64,000 nucleotides of DNA, taken from contig QCJH01000004.1 in assembly GCA_003216155.1 (NCBI GenBank), positions 41,070 to 105,069 of the forward strand. Direction: 5' to 3'. Origin of the DNA: Prochlorococcus sp. AG-409-A19. Lineage in GTDB: Bacteria; Cyanobacteriota; Cyanobacteriia; PCC-6307; Cyanobiaceae. The position numbers and the translations under genes are program-made. The notes below the pieces were generated by a model. That model did not search any database. It was not told the DNA's origin and saw only the letters and a program-made list of their open reading frames with translations. Positions 8,577 through 19,179 of this stretch are shown piece by piece. How positions within the stretch are numbered: position 1 is the first letter of the stretch; every line of letters begins with the position of its first letter.

Positions 8577-10778
8577 CTATTTGGATTTGCCTTTGATTTT
8601 TAAATGCAGGAGCTTTTGAACGATTTCTTTACCTTTAACTTCTTTGATTAGCTTGCTTAGGATTTCTATGCAGGTAGGGCTTATGTCTTTAGCCAGAGAA
8701 GTTCTATAATGTCGATTTTTATCTAGTAATCTAATTTCTAGTTGTTCATCAATGGGGATTAATAAATTTTCTTCCCATTCTTCTAATTCAATTCTCCATC
8801 CGCACTCTTTAAGGCTTTTTGCAACATTTTCTTTTGAACTTTGTTGATGCAGCCAAGCTTTCTCTAAGGCTACAAGCTTTGCAAGCTCATCTTTTTCTTG
8901 TTTTTTGAGACCTATGTTATGGCTTAATTCAAGTAAGGCTTCTACTGGCCCGACCTCTGAGTGACTTAAAAGCAGCCTTATGCCTGCATGAGAGCTGCAT
9001 TTTTCGCTAATTTCTTCCCACAAACTTCTCCCCTCTAAATCTTTAAGATCTTGAGTTGATAAGCGGCCACCAATCCATTCAAATTGATGCTGTAGTGGAA
9101 TCTTCTTGAGTGCTTCTGAACCACCAGCGATTAGTTGAGGCTGAAAAAAAGCATCTAGAAATTCAAACTGATCCAAAAGCTTTGCTTTGCTTTCTTGCGT
9201 TTTGCTAAGGACAATTACTCCACCTTCTGGGACTGCGCTTAAGGGATCAATAGCCCAGAGAATTGGGTTCCCGCCAATAATTAGTACCCGATCATTTCTC
9301 TTCCAGTCCACTCCTTCCCATAGACGTTTGCGAAGTTGATGCAGGCGATCAGTGTTTTGCTTTGACTGCCTGTGTAACCATCTTTCTAATTCGGGTGTAT
9401 TTGAACTATTGCTTATAAATAGAGGGTTTTCCTGGGCATATTCGTTTAATACTGCTAGTTGAGCAGCTCTTCTATTCAGCATTGACTTTCGTTTTTTTCC
9501 TTCCCATCCATTGAGACTCGGCTTCCAGAAGACCTCACCTTGTAGATGTTTTGGTAAGTATTGCTGAGCGACCCAATGTTCGGTAAAAGCGTGGGGGTAG
9601 CGATATCCAATCCCATCGCCGAAACCTTCTTTGTCACGGTGTGAGTCACGAAGGTGACTGGGTATGTTTTCACTTTGAGATTTTCTTACTCTGCTTAGAG
9701 CCTCAAAGAAACCAAGCACGCTGTTGCTTTTCTCTGCACAAGCTAAGTACAGCGAAGCTTGTGCAAGTGGATAAAGCCCTTCAGGTAGACCAATTCGTTC
9801 GAAGGCTGCTGCGCAGGCTTCGACTATTACTATTGCTTGTGGATCGGCTAATCCAATATCTTCGCTAGCACAGATCAACATTCGACGAAAAATAAAGCGT
9901 GGGTTTTCACCCGCTTCAACCATTCGAGCCAGCCAAAAAAGGGCAGCATCAGTATCTGACCCTCTTAATGATTTAATGAACGCACTAATGGTGTCGAAAT
10001 GAGCATCACCTTGTTTGTCATAAAGTACTGCTCGCTCTTGAATTGATTCTTCAGCTATTGATAGGTTAATTGTTATATAACCTTCATCAGTTGGACTTGT
10101 AGTTTCAACTGCAAGTTCCAAAGCATTAAGCAAAGTACGTGCATCACCATTGGAGATATTCACCAGATGATTTGCTGCATCTGGGCTAATTAAAACTTTA
10201 AGATTCCCATATCCTCTTTCTTTATCTTGTATTGCATTTTGCAGGAGACGATGAAGATCGCTTTGTTCGAGTGCTTGTAGTCGAAAAAGTCGTGAACGGC
10301 TTACTAGTGCTTTATTAACTTCAAAATAAGGATTTTCTGTAGTCGCACCAATTAATGAAACAGTACCATTTTCTACCCAAGGTAGGAGTGCATCTTGTTG
10401 AGCAGTATTAAAGCGGTGAACTTCATCTATAAATAGAATTGTACGTAAGCCATAAAGTTCAAGACGCTGCTTTGCAGCTTTGACTTCTGCTCGAAGTTCT
10501 TTGATCCCTGATAGAACTGCATTGATGCTGGTGAAATGAGCACGTGTATGCTTCGCGATAATTCTTGCCAGAGTTGTTTTCCCAACACCTGGAGGCCCAT
10601 GTAGCAGTAAATTACCTACGCGGTCTGCAGCAATAGCTCTTCTGAGTAGCCGACCCTCAGCCAAAATTGAGCCCTGACCAACAAACTCCTCAAGAGTTCG
10701 AGGACGCATCCGCTCAGCGAGTGGTGCATGGCTCTTGAGTACCTGTTCACCTTGATATGAGAAAAGATCTTGATCCAA
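8577..10778 (-). CDS. rarA: RarA/MgsA-type AAA+ ATPase with C-terminal methyltransferase-like extension
   Basis: RarA is a clamp-loader-related ATPase that acts at stalled replication forks. Residues 1 to about 430 contain Walker A GPPGVGKTT near 60, Walker B LFIDEVHRF near 115, sensor 1 GATTENP near 145 and the C-terminal tetramerisation region (GEGNPRF-like segment, YRYPHAF near 390). E. coli RarA ends near 447 residues, but this protein runs to 733. The extra part contains VLIIGGNPILWAIDPLSAVP, which resembles a SAM-binding Rossmann strand followed by an altered acidic loop. I see no full methyltransferase motif set, so the extension may be non-catalytic. The start is TTG. It lies downstream of pgm on the same strand. 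Confidence 0.9.
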   Translation of the reverse strand: MDQDLFSYQGEQVLKSHAPLAERMRPRTLEEFVGQGSILAEGRLLRRAIAADRVGNLLLHGPPGVGKTTLARIIAKHTRAHFTSINAVLSGIKELRAEVKAAKQRLELYGLRTILFIDEVHRFNTAQQDALLPWVENGTVSLIGATTENPYFEVNKALVSRSRLFRLQALEQSDLHRLLQNAIQDKERGYGNLKVLISPDAANHLVNISNGDARTLLNALELAVETTSPTDEGYITINLSIAEESIQERAVLYDKQGDAHFDTISAFIKSLRGSDTDAALFWLARMVEAGENPRFIFRRMLICASEDIGLADPQAIVIVEACAAAFERIGLPEGLYPLAQASLYLACAEKSNSVLGFFEALSRVRKSQSENIPSHLRDSHRDKEGFGDGIGYRYPHAFTEHWVAQQYLPKHLQGEVFWKPSLNGWEGKKRKSMLNRRAAQLAVLNEYAQENPLFISNSSNTPELERWLHRQSKQNTDRLHQLRKRLWEGVDWKRNDRVLIIGGNPILWAIDPLSAVPEGGVIVLSKTQESKAKLLDQFEFLDAFFQPQLIAGGSEALKKIPLQHQFEWIGGRLSTQDLKDLEGRSLWEEISEKCSSHAGIRLLLSHSEVGPVEALLELSHNIGLKKQEKDELAKLVALEKAWLHQQSSKENVAKSLKECGWRIELEEWEENLLIPIDEQLEIRLLDKNRHYRTSLAKDISPTCIEILSKLIKEVKGKEIVQKLLHLKIKGKSK

Positions 10779-10925
10779 TCGATTTTTGAAGAGTTTCCCC
10801 TATTAAGTTCTTAGCGGGCAGTGGTGATTAAAGTAGTGCAATAAATCGATGTTAGCGTGAAAAATTAGTGATGGAGAGATGCCTCATTATAATTTAATTT
10901 AGCTCCTAAAGTTATCCTTCAGAAT

Positions 10926-12593
<1,668 letters not shown>

Positions 12594-12713
12594 TTATAAG
12601 GATTATAGCTTTTACCATTAAGGATTTTTGTCATCAATTGATTTTTTCTTAGAAGTAATTTAAGGACTATTTATATTTGTTTATTTTTGATTCTCAGGAC
12701 CTAATAACTTGCT

Positions 12714-12884
12714 TTAGTGAGGCATCTCTGAAGTTAGAAGCATTGAGACAAACCAAATAGTGCTTAAGACTAGAGCAACACCAATCCCAGAACCAACCCC
12801 GAAGCGAATGATTGCAATTGGGATGATTAGAGGAAAAACAATTGCACCTGCTATTGGGGTGATAGCAACAAACCATCGCAACAT
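12714..12884 (-). CDS. Small membrane protein, 56 residues, unknown function
   Basis: This short gene reads from an ATG through MLRWFVAITPIAGAIVFPLI to a TAA. It has two hydrophobic stretches (about residues 5-26 and 33-50) with a short turn containing Arg and Gly between them, so a two-helix hairpin in the membrane is likely. It lies 24 bases downstream of the DUF4912 gene on the same strand and could share its transcript. I do not recognise a named family. The regular hydrophobic pattern and conserved-looking length argue that it is coding; the other open frame over this stretch gives an implausible Cys/Ser/His-rich product. Confidence 0.65.
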   Translation of the reverse strand: MLRWFVAITPIAGAIVFPLIIPIAIIRFGVGSGIGVALVLSTIWFVSMLLTSEMPH

Positions 12885-12908
12885 ATTAATTCCGCAGGAA
12901 GGTAAGTA

Positions 12909-14030
12909 CTAGAACCATTCAACCTGAGCTTGCTCTTTGGGGATACTATTGTCTTCAGGAGTGGTACGTTGAAAATTAAGTGTAATATTGCGTTTTTGCT
13001 TACCATCGGCTGCAATTGCTTCAATTGGATATTTTTGTTTTCCATCTCTGAATGGAACCTGTAAACGGAATGTCCCTTCTTTAGAAAGCGGGACTTCTTC
13101 ACCACCCATCGTTAGTCGAGCAGAAGGATCTGTTGAGCCATAAACAATTAGCTCTGCATCGGCAACAAGCCATAGTGATCTTGGCGTTGGTGCTATACCT
13201 CCTATTCCAGAATCATTGAGACCGCTAGCCCAGAGTCCAGATCCAGAGTCGTTATAAGCGCTTTGATTTCGTGGAGTGTTTTCTTGAAATTCTTCAGAAC
13301 CGACTCTAGCTTTATGAAAGTGTGTGGTAGCGCTTTGATAAAGACGCTCATGAAGAGCGTTGTCTTTTGAATTAGTTGATAGTGTTATTGGACTTGGTGT
13401 ATTCAAATCAATTGGGTTTGATTCCAGACTGAAAGGTACAAATTGATCAAGGATTTGATTGCTGGGATGTATTGATGGCACTCTTGCGACTGTGGAGAAT
13501 CCTAGGGAAACCCAGTTGTTTTTTGCTCTATAGCCAAGCTCTACTCGGTAGTCGCGATCGCACATAGGTATAGGTAAGTACCATTCGGTGCTATGGCTAT
13601 CTACAGGCACCTCTTGGAGAGTGTGAGGATGTGCATCCCCATTGTTGATTCCAGTTACATCTGACAGGCGGATGAAAAGTCTATTCGCTCCTCTGTCAAG
13701 AGCTCTTTTTCTATCTGATTCAGAGATTTCCCAGAAAACATAACCCCATTCAGGATCTCTGGGAAGAAATACAACCCTGGTATCTCTATAGCTTTCACTG
13801 GGATTCGCTATTTCTGATGGCCTTGATGGAGCACGCCAAAAAGGTTGAGTAGATTCTCTTTTGCTTTGATAGAGATTAATCTCCTTTATCAGGGCAGCTT
13901 TGCTTTTTCGGCTGTATAGAGGCACACCTAAATCGCTGGCTCTAAGGCGAAGTTGACGAAGGGTAAGACGTGCCAGATTATTTAGGTCTTCGGTCACGTC
14001 TAAAAGTACTCCGTTTTTGTTCGGGATCAT
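12909..14030 (-). CDS. DUF4912 protein with N-terminal SAP/Rho-N-like segment
   Basis: Function is unknown. The N-terminus (about residues 8-50, ARLTLRQLRLRASDLG and SRKSKAALIKEI) looks like a SAP or Rho N-terminal helix-turn-helix that contacts nucleic acid. Residues 85-190 match the DUF4912 pattern, including DPEWGYVFWEIS, WYLPIP and DRDYRVELGY. A Gly/Ser-rich low-complexity middle follows, and the end (YGSTDPSARLTMGGEEV) resembles a small beta domain often paired with DUF4912. The frame continues upstream to a GTG at 14075; the ATG MIPNKNG start is preferred. Related proteins occur through cyanobacteria next to glycogen or carbohydrate genes; pgm is close by, which is only suggestive. Confidence 0.8.
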   Translation of the reverse strand: MIPNKNGVLLDVTEDLNNLARLTLRQLRLRASDLGVPLYSRKSKAALIKEINLYQSKRESTQPFWRAPSRPSEIANPSESYRDTRVVFLPRDPEWGYVFWEISESDRKRALDRGANRLFIRLSDVTGINNGDAHPHTLQEVPVDSHSTEWYLPIPMCDRDYRVELGYRAKNNWVSLGFSTVARVPSIHPSNQILDQFVPFSLESNPIDLNTPSPITLSTNSKDNALHERLYQSATTHFHKARVGSEEFQENTPRNQSAYNDSGSGLWASGLNDSGIGGIAPTPRSLWLVADAELIVYGSTDPSARLTMGGEEVPLSKEGTFRLQVPFRDGKQKYPIEAIAADGKQKRNITLNFQRTTPEDNSIPKEQAQVEWF

Positions 14031-14197
14031 TGTGGGGTCAAACCTGCATTTCCTGCGATGGTGGTCAGGATCCACTGACTCTCAAGGTAGTAATGGATGT
14101 ACTCTTTGAAGCAGGAAATCTATGGAAAAACCTTGTGCCATGCTTCTTTTTGAGGGCTTTGACTACTTAGGGGTTAAGAGTAGGTTTTTAAACCGTC

Positions 14198-14572
14198 TTA
14201 TTGGAGATGCTTCTCGTTGTTCTCAAGGCGATAGCTGATCAAGTCTTTTATTGTCAGTTCAAGGGGAGATATCCCCAACGTTGACGAGATTTGTTCTAGC
14301 TGTTGTGCAGCACTTTCCAATTGTTCAAGAAATATAGGGATAAAACTTTTTTCTTTGAGCAAGCTTGGTTGTTTGTAGCACCAATTTGTCCGTTCAACTT
14401 TGCTTGGTAGGGGACCTTCCTTGGATTCTTTGGACATCTCTTTAAAGCATACGAGGCAATGAGCTAGCAGTCGCAAATGATGCTTATCTAGGTTTGGTAG
14501 CAGAGTTGCATCTATTTGTTCAATTTCTTTGAGGCTAATAAATCTTCTTGTAAAAGGTTTTTGTTTACTCAT
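14198..14572 (-). CDS. Hypothetical protein downstream of sufR
   Basis: The product has 124 residues, is soluble and mostly helical by appearance, with three cysteines (LAHCLVCF and a later WCYK). It starts with ATG seven bases after the sufR stop, so it is almost certainly cotranscribed with sufR. I recognise no catalytic motif or named family. The position suggests a role tied to iron-sulfur assembly or its control, as genes in this place are often kept with sufR in picocyanobacteria, but that is inference. The open frame runs back into sufR; the internal MSKQKPFTRRF start avoids that overlap. Confidence 0.7.
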   Translation of the reverse strand: MSKQKPFTRRFISLKEIEQIDATLLPNLDKHHLRLLAHCLVCFKEMSKESKEGPLPSKVERTNWCYKQPSLLKEKSFIPIFLEQLESAAQQLEQISSTLGISPLELTIKDLISYRLENNEKHLQ

Positions 14573-14579
14573 TATTGTT

Positions 14580-15215
14580 TTATTTGGGAGTAATTCGAAA
14601 GCCACAGGAATGACCTTCCTCGAGCCGCCATTGAGTTCGCTCCACTTGGCAGTCAGGAAAAATGTAGCGGATGGTTTCAAGTTCTTGATCACAAACAAAG
14701 GGATATTGCTCAGCAATTTTTCTTATCGAGCAGTGAAATTCATTGATATACCAGCCTTTACCCTCTTTAATGGGTTCATATTCTGCTAAATAACCTTCTA
14801 TTTTTCTTAGTTCAATTAGTTTCCTCAAACGAACAACTATTGAGGCTTTACCGATCTTGGAAAGGTAATTGTTGGCTTTCTCACGTGCTTGTTGAGAAAG
14901 TAAGGAAAGTAAAGCTTCTTTAGGGAGGTTTGCTTCAATAGAATTTAGAAGGTCTATCGTAAAATTTTCATTCCCATAGTTAAATTCATTTTCTCCTTTG
15001 GGAGTCAACTTCCATAGATTTGAAGGACGTCCAGGGCCATTGCAAATTTGATGAGCTTCAACTAGGCCATCTTTTTTTAAACTTCGTAGATGTCGGCGCA
15101 TTGCTTGCACAGAGATTCCAACTGAATCAGATAAGCAGGTAGCACTGCTCTGACCTTGCTTTAAAAGCAAAGTTAGTGTTGCTAGACGTGTAGGAGCTGG
15201 CTCATCTATGCTCAT
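14580..15215 (-). CDS. sufR: SufR-type iron-sulfur-sensing transcriptional repressor
   Basis: SufR represses the suf operon in cyanobacteria when its 4Fe-4S cluster is intact. The N-terminal winged helix-turn-helix covers about residues 10-75 (SATCLSDSVGISVQAMRRHLRSL, split here as two helices, then GPGRPSNLWKLT). The C-terminal part has the cluster-binding cysteines: EFHCSI, FVCDQE, DCQVERTQ and GHSCGF. The divergent position relative to sufB is the classical arrangement. A TTG start at 15236 is also possible, but the ATG seven codons later gives the usual N-terminus. It probably also controls its own transcript together with the downstream hypothetical gene. Confidence 0.93.
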   Translation of the reverse strand: MSIDEPAPTRLATLTLLLKQGQSSATCLSDSVGISVQAMRRHLRSLKKDGLVEAHQICNGPGRPSNLWKLTPKGENEFNYGNENFTIDLLNSIEANLPKEALLSLLSQQAREKANNYLSKIGKASIVVRLRKLIELRKIEGYLAEYEPIKEGKGWYINEFHCSIRKIAEQYPFVCDQELETIRYIFPDCQVERTQWRLEEGHSCGFRITPK

Positions 15216-15648
15216 CGGAATCAAAGATGTTTTCAACTATTGGAGAGGGAAAGAATTTCGAGTGAGTCAATAGGTATAAAGCATGACTTTGCTTGTTCAG
15301 AGCAACAATTTAATCTTTTTTAGCCAAGATCTTGGTTCGTCGGGGAGAAAATGACAAATCAGTGTTCTTTAAGGGGTCTGTGCTCTAGGCTCAGAGGATA
15401 CGAAACCATATGGTTTCGTATCCTCTGAGGTGATTTGCCTTTTGGATTAATTGTTGTCCATCAAGTCAAGCACCTTTTGCCTGTCCTAGAGTCTTGATCC
15501 ATGTATGAAGCTTTCAATTGTGACTATTTGCCGGGCTGGGAACTTAATATATATGAATCAGGATGATGGTAAAAATCGTTTCAGGCATGCTATTTCTTGC
15601 CTCGCCCTCATTTGAAATATCATTTAATTTATTTGCTTTTAATGCATC
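15216..15648. promoter_or_regulatory. sufR-sufB divergent regulatory region
   Basis: This 433-base space separates the two divergently transcribed suf units and must hold both promoters. Its outstanding element is a 40-base perfect palindrome (listed separately). The SufR site known from Synechocystis, CAAC-N6-GTTG, was searched for by eye; only isolated CAAC and GTTG half sites were found (for example near 15234 and 15451). No open frame of gene-like quality is present. The stretch from 15510 to 15648 is AT-rich and probably contains the sufB promoter and leader. Confidence 0.6.
15390..15429. repeat. 40-base perfect palindrome in the suf promoter region
   Basis: Both halves read CTCAGAGGATACGAAACCAT, with no unpaired centre (CATATG at the axis). 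It lies about midway between sufR and sufB. Because the flanking genes diverge, a terminator is not needed here, so an operator for a dimeric regulator, a cruciform or a processed small RNA are more likely. No poly-T run follows on either strand, which also argues against intrinsic termination. Confidence 0.85.
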
Positions 15649-17091
15649 ATGAACAGTCAAAATGTACTTGGTGAATTGGTAACAAAGCCTTACAAGTATG
15701 GCTTTGTTACTGATATAGAGACTGAAAAGATTGCCAAAGGATTGAGTGAAGAAGTTATCCGTTTGATTTCTTCTAAGAAAGAAGAACCTGAGTTCCTTTT
15801 GAATTTCCGTTTAAGAGCTTATAACCATTGGATTCATATGCAAGAACCAAACTGGGCTGGTTTGGGATACCCTGAAATTGATTATCAGGACATAATTTAT
15901 TATGCAGCTCCTAAGCAAAATCAGAAAAAGGCTAGTTTAGACGAAGTTGACCCTAGGCTTTTAGAGACTTTTGATAAATTAGGCATACCATTGAGTGAGC
16001 AAAAACGCTTGTCTAATGTTGCTGTAGATGCAGTCTTTGACAGCGTTTCAATTGCTACGACTTATAAGGAAAAACTAGCAGAGCATGGTGTTATCTTTTG
16101 TTCTATTAGTGAGGCAGTTAGCGATTATCCCGAACTAATTGAACGATATTTAGGGACTGTTGTTCCTTTTGGAGATAATTTTTTTGCGGCACTAAATTCT
16201 GCTGTATTTAGTGATGGTTCTTTTGTCTTTATTCCCAAGGGCGTTAATTGCCCAATGGAATTATCTTCTTATTTCCGAATTAATTCCGGTGATACTGGTC
16301 AGTTCGAAAGGACGTTAATAATTGCCGAAGAAGGGTCTTCTGTTAGTTATTTGGAGGGATGTACTGCCCCAATGTTTGATACAAATACTCTACATGCAGC
16401 CGTTGTGGAGCTTGTCGCACTTGATGATGCATCGATTAAATATTCAACTGTTCAGAATTGGTACTCTGGGAACGAAAATGGGGTTGGAGGTATCTATAAC
16501 TTTGTGACTAAGCGTGGACATTGCAGAGGCGATAGAAGCAAGATTAGTTGGTCTCAAGTAGAAACCGGATCAGCAATTACTTGGAAATACCCCAGCTGTG
16601 TTCTTCAAGGTGCAGATTCGGTAGGTGAGTTTTATTCGGTTGCTTTGACTAATAACCTTCAAAAAGCTGATACAGGAACAAAGATGGTTCATGTTGGGCC
16701 AAGAACTAGATCAACAATTGTTAGCAAAGGAATTAGCGCAGGTAAATCTAGTAATAGTTATCGAGGACTTGTCAAAATGGGCCCTAAGGCTTATGGAGCA
16801 AGAAACTATAGTCAGTGCGATTCAATGTTAATTGGAGATCAGGCAGCTGCTAATACTTACCCTTATATTTCTTCTAAGCAAACGCAGTCAAGTATTGAGC
16901 ATGAGGCAAGTACATGTCGTATTTCAGAAGATCAATTGTTCTATCTTCAAAGTAGAGGTATAGGGTTAGAAGAGGCTGTTTCTATGATGGTCAGTGGTTT
17001 TTGTCGCGATGTTTTTAATCAATTACCTATGGAATTTGCCGCTGAGGCAGATAAGCTTTTAGCTTTAAAGCTGGAGGGGTCAGTGGGTTGA
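15649..17091 (+). CDS. sufB: SufB, Fe-S scaffold complex subunit
   Basis: SufB with SufC and SufD forms the SufBC2D scaffold where new iron-sulfur clusters are built. The 480-residue length and core beta-helix sequence match the family: GWPEIDY-like [14 protein letters not shown] near the N-terminus, the [12 protein letters not shown] segment, and the conserved C-terminal [21 protein letters not shown] followed by [11 protein letters not shown]. The ATG start stands alone with no close upstream competitor. It leads the sufBCDS operon, and 58 bases separate it from sufC. Confidence 0.97.
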   Translation: MNSQNVLGELVTKPYKYGFVTDIETEKIAKGLSEEVIRLISSKKEEPEFLLNFRLRAYNHWIHMQEPNWAGLGYPEIDYQDIIYYAAPKQNQKKASLDEVDPRLLETFDKLGIPLSEQKRLSNVAVDAVFDSVSIATTYKEKLAEHGVIFCSISEAVSDYPELIERYLGTVVPFGDNFFAALNSAVFSDGSFVFIPKGVNCPMELSSYFRINSGDTGQFERTLIIAEEGSSVSYLEGCTAPMFDTNTLHAAVVELVALDDASIKYSTVQNWYSGNENGVGGIYNFVTKRGHCRGDRSKISWSQVETGSAITWKYPSCVLQGADSVGEFYSVALTNNLQKADTGTKMVHVGPRTRSTIVSKGISAGKSSNSYRGLVKMGPKAYGARNYSQCDSMLIGDQAAANTYPYISSKQTQSSIEHEASTCRISEDQLFYLQSRGIGLEEAVSMMVSGFCRDVFNQLPMEFAAEADKLLALKLEGSVG

Positions 17092-17149
17092 ACACTTACC
17101 TCGAGTTTTTTGCATAATTGCTTCTACACACTTTCTTCTTTATTTTGAC

Positions 17150-17938
17150 GTGATTCGTCCAGATGCTGAGCTGATTCTTGAAATTACTGATCTTCATGCT
17201 CGTGTGGAAGATCAGCCAATACTTGCTGGTGTGAATTTAAAGATTCGTTCTGGAGAGATCCATGCTGTTATGGGTCGGAATGGGAGTGGTAAGAGTACGC
17301 TTTCTAAAGTTCTTGCGGGGCATCCTTCATACAAGGTGACCTCGGGAAAGGTTCTCTATAAGGGGGAAGACCTTCTGAAGTTAGAGCCTGAGGAAAGATC
17401 CCGAATTGGTTTGTTTCTTGGTTTTCAATATCCAGTTGAGATTCCAGGTGTGAGTAATCTTGAATTTTTGCGTGTAGCTACCAATTCCAGACGTAAGCAA
17501 TTAGATAAAGAGGAATTAGATATTTTTGCGTTTGAAGACGTGGTTCATGATCGATTAAAGCTTGTTCAAATGGACCCCGCGTTCCTTGAGCGAAGTGTTA
17601 ATGAGGGTTTTTCTGGCGGAGAGAAGAAACGAAATGAAATCTTGCAGATGGCTCTTTTGGAGCCTTTGGTCGCAATCCTAGATGAAACAGATTCTGGTCT
17701 GGATATTGATGCGCTTAGAATAGTTGCTGCTGGGGTTAATCATCTTGCAAATAGTGATAATGCGACTTTGCTAATTACGCATTATCAAAGACTTTTAAAT
17801 GAGATTACACCTGATTTTGTTCATGTAATGTCTGCCGGAAAAATTCTTCGAACAGGAGGAAGAGATCTGGCTATTGAATTAGAGCAATCGGGTTATGACT
17901 GGTTAGATGAATCACTTCCTGATGGAGATGAAGGTTGA
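17150..17938 (+). CDS. sufC: SufC, ATPase of the SufBC2D complex
   Basis: SufC is the ABC-type ATPase that drives conformational change in the SufB-SufD scaffold. It contains Walker [11 protein letters not shown] near residue 41, the Q-loop in [12 protein letters not shown], signature [11 protein letters not shown] near 149 and Walker [13 protein letters not shown] near 170, with the D-loop aspartates and H-loop ITHYQRLL. The start is GTG, the only good candidate before the conserved LEITDLHA strand. The TGA stop lies just before the sufD ATG, so translation is probably coupled. Confidence 0.97.
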   Translation: MIRPDAELILEITDLHARVEDQPILAGVNLKIRSGEIHAVMGRNGSGKSTLSKVLAGHPSYKVTSGKVLYKGEDLLKLEPEERSRIGLFLGFQYPVEIPGVSNLEFLRVATNSRRKQLDKEELDIFAFEDVVHDRLKLVQMDPAFLERSVNEGFSGGEKKRNEILQMALLEPLVAILDETDSGLDIDALRIVAAGVNHLANSDNATLLITHYQRLLNEITPDFVHVMSAGKILRTGGRDLAIELEQSGYDWLDESLPDGDEG

Positions 17939-17940
17939 TC

Positions 17941-19179
17941 ATGATTGGCACAAATGAGTGGCTAGCTTCACTTGCACAGCCAAAAGGTTTGCTTGAATCT
18001 GTTCAACGACGAGGTAGGAATTCTCTTGCAGATATGGGTATGCCTACTTCTTCTCAGGAAGCATGGCGACTTACAAATTTGAAACGACTTGAGGAGATTT
18101 TAAAATTACCACTTGCTTCAGATGTATCAAAGCAGCAGAAATTAGCTAGCCCATTATTGCCCAATCCTTCGAAGGGCGCGATGCGTTTGGTTATAGACCC
18201 TCAAACTGATCCTTTGGATTCTATTTGTCTACCAGAAGGATTCATCCCTTTAACCACATCAGAAATAGAGCAAACTCTCGGACAAACCATGAAGAAATGC
18301 TCTTCATATTCAGATTGGCCAGTTGCAATTAATCATGCTTCTACAAGCAATGTTTTCGCATTGCGTGTTGTGGGGAAGGAATTACCTCCATTGGAATTGG
18401 TTATGCAATCTTATCCAGCTGAATTTAACCCTACTAGGGTCTTGTTGGTTTTAGAAGAGAATGCTCAGTTGGATCTTCTTCAGGTGGTTTTAGGCTTGGA
18501 AGAATCTGCATATAGTCATTTAATTGAAATTCATTTATCTCAAGAATCTTGTTTAAATCATGGTTGGCTTGCAATTGGCCAAGAAGATACAAAGTTGATG
18601 GCTAATTTGGCGGTGAAACAAGAGAAACGTAGTCAATATTCTCTTACTTCTTGTCATTATGGGTGGACTTGGGGACGATTGAAATCAAGTGTTCTTCAAT
18701 TAGAAGGTAATGCAAAAACAAATCTTCGCGGTCTTCAGATCTCAATGAGTAATGAGCAGTTAGAGACACATTCAGATGTACGTTTTGAAGGTCCTGAAGG
18801 CTCCTTAAATCAATTGAATAAGTCTGTCGCAGGTGATAATTCTCACTCAATATTTAATGGAGCTATTCGTGTCCCGCAAGTGGCACAGTTGACAAATGCA
18901 TCTCAGTTAAGCCGCAATTTACTTCTTTCAAACAGGGCTCGAATTGATACTAAGCCTGAGTTGGAAATTGTCGCAGATGATGTCCGTTGTGCTCATGGTG
19001 CCACTGTTAGTGAGCTTCAGCAGGAAGAGATCTTTTATTTGCGTAGTAGGGGCATCTCTGCTGAGAGAGCCACTGCTTTGCTTTTGCAAGGATATTGTCA
19101 AGAGATTCTTAGCACTCTCCCTCTAGATGGAGAGCGTTGGATAAACCTGCAAGAACTTCTTAGAACTGTGAAGGAATGA
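17941..19179 (+). CDS. sufD: SufD, Fe-S scaffold complex subunit
   Basis: SufD pairs with SufB in the SufBC2D scaffold and is thought to help iron entry. The 412-residue protein is most divergent at its N-terminus (AWRLTNLKRLEEIL, typical for SufD) and closest to SufB at the C-terminus: SNRARIDTKPELEI, DDVRCAHGATV, then EEIFYLRSRGIS. The histidine in VRCAHGAT, conserved in SufD, is present. The ATG follows the sufC stop by two bases; a TTG six bases earlier would overlap it. The stop overlaps the sufS ATG by four bases. Confidence 0.95.
   Translation: MIGTNEWLASLAQPKGLLESVQRRGRNSLADMGMPTSSQEAWRLTNLKRLEEILKLPLASDVSKQQKLASPLLPNPSKGAMRLVIDPQTDPLDSICLPEGFIPLTTSEIEQTLGQTMKKCSSYSDWPVAINHASTSNVFALRVVGKELPPLELVMQSYPAEFNPTRVLLVLEENAQLDLLQVVLGLEESAYSHLIEIHLSQESCLNHGWLAIGQEDTKLMANLAVKQEKRSQYSLTSCHYGWTWGRLKSSVLQLEGNAKTNLRGLQISMSNEQLETHSDVRFEGPEGSLNQLNKSVAGDNSHSIFNGAIRVPQVAQLTNASQLSRNLLLSNRARIDTKPELEIVADDVRCAHGATVSELQQEEIFYLRSRGISAERATALLLQGYCQEILSTLPLDGERWINLQELLRTVKE

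Noticed and set aside
12694..12876. 60-codon Cys/Ser/His-rich minus-strand frame
   Set aside because: The overlapping frame gives a regular hydrophobic membrane protein that fits better; the two cannot both be well conserved.
15216..15648. SufR operator CAAC-N6-GTTG
   Set aside because: Only single half sites were found by eye; no pair with the right spacing.
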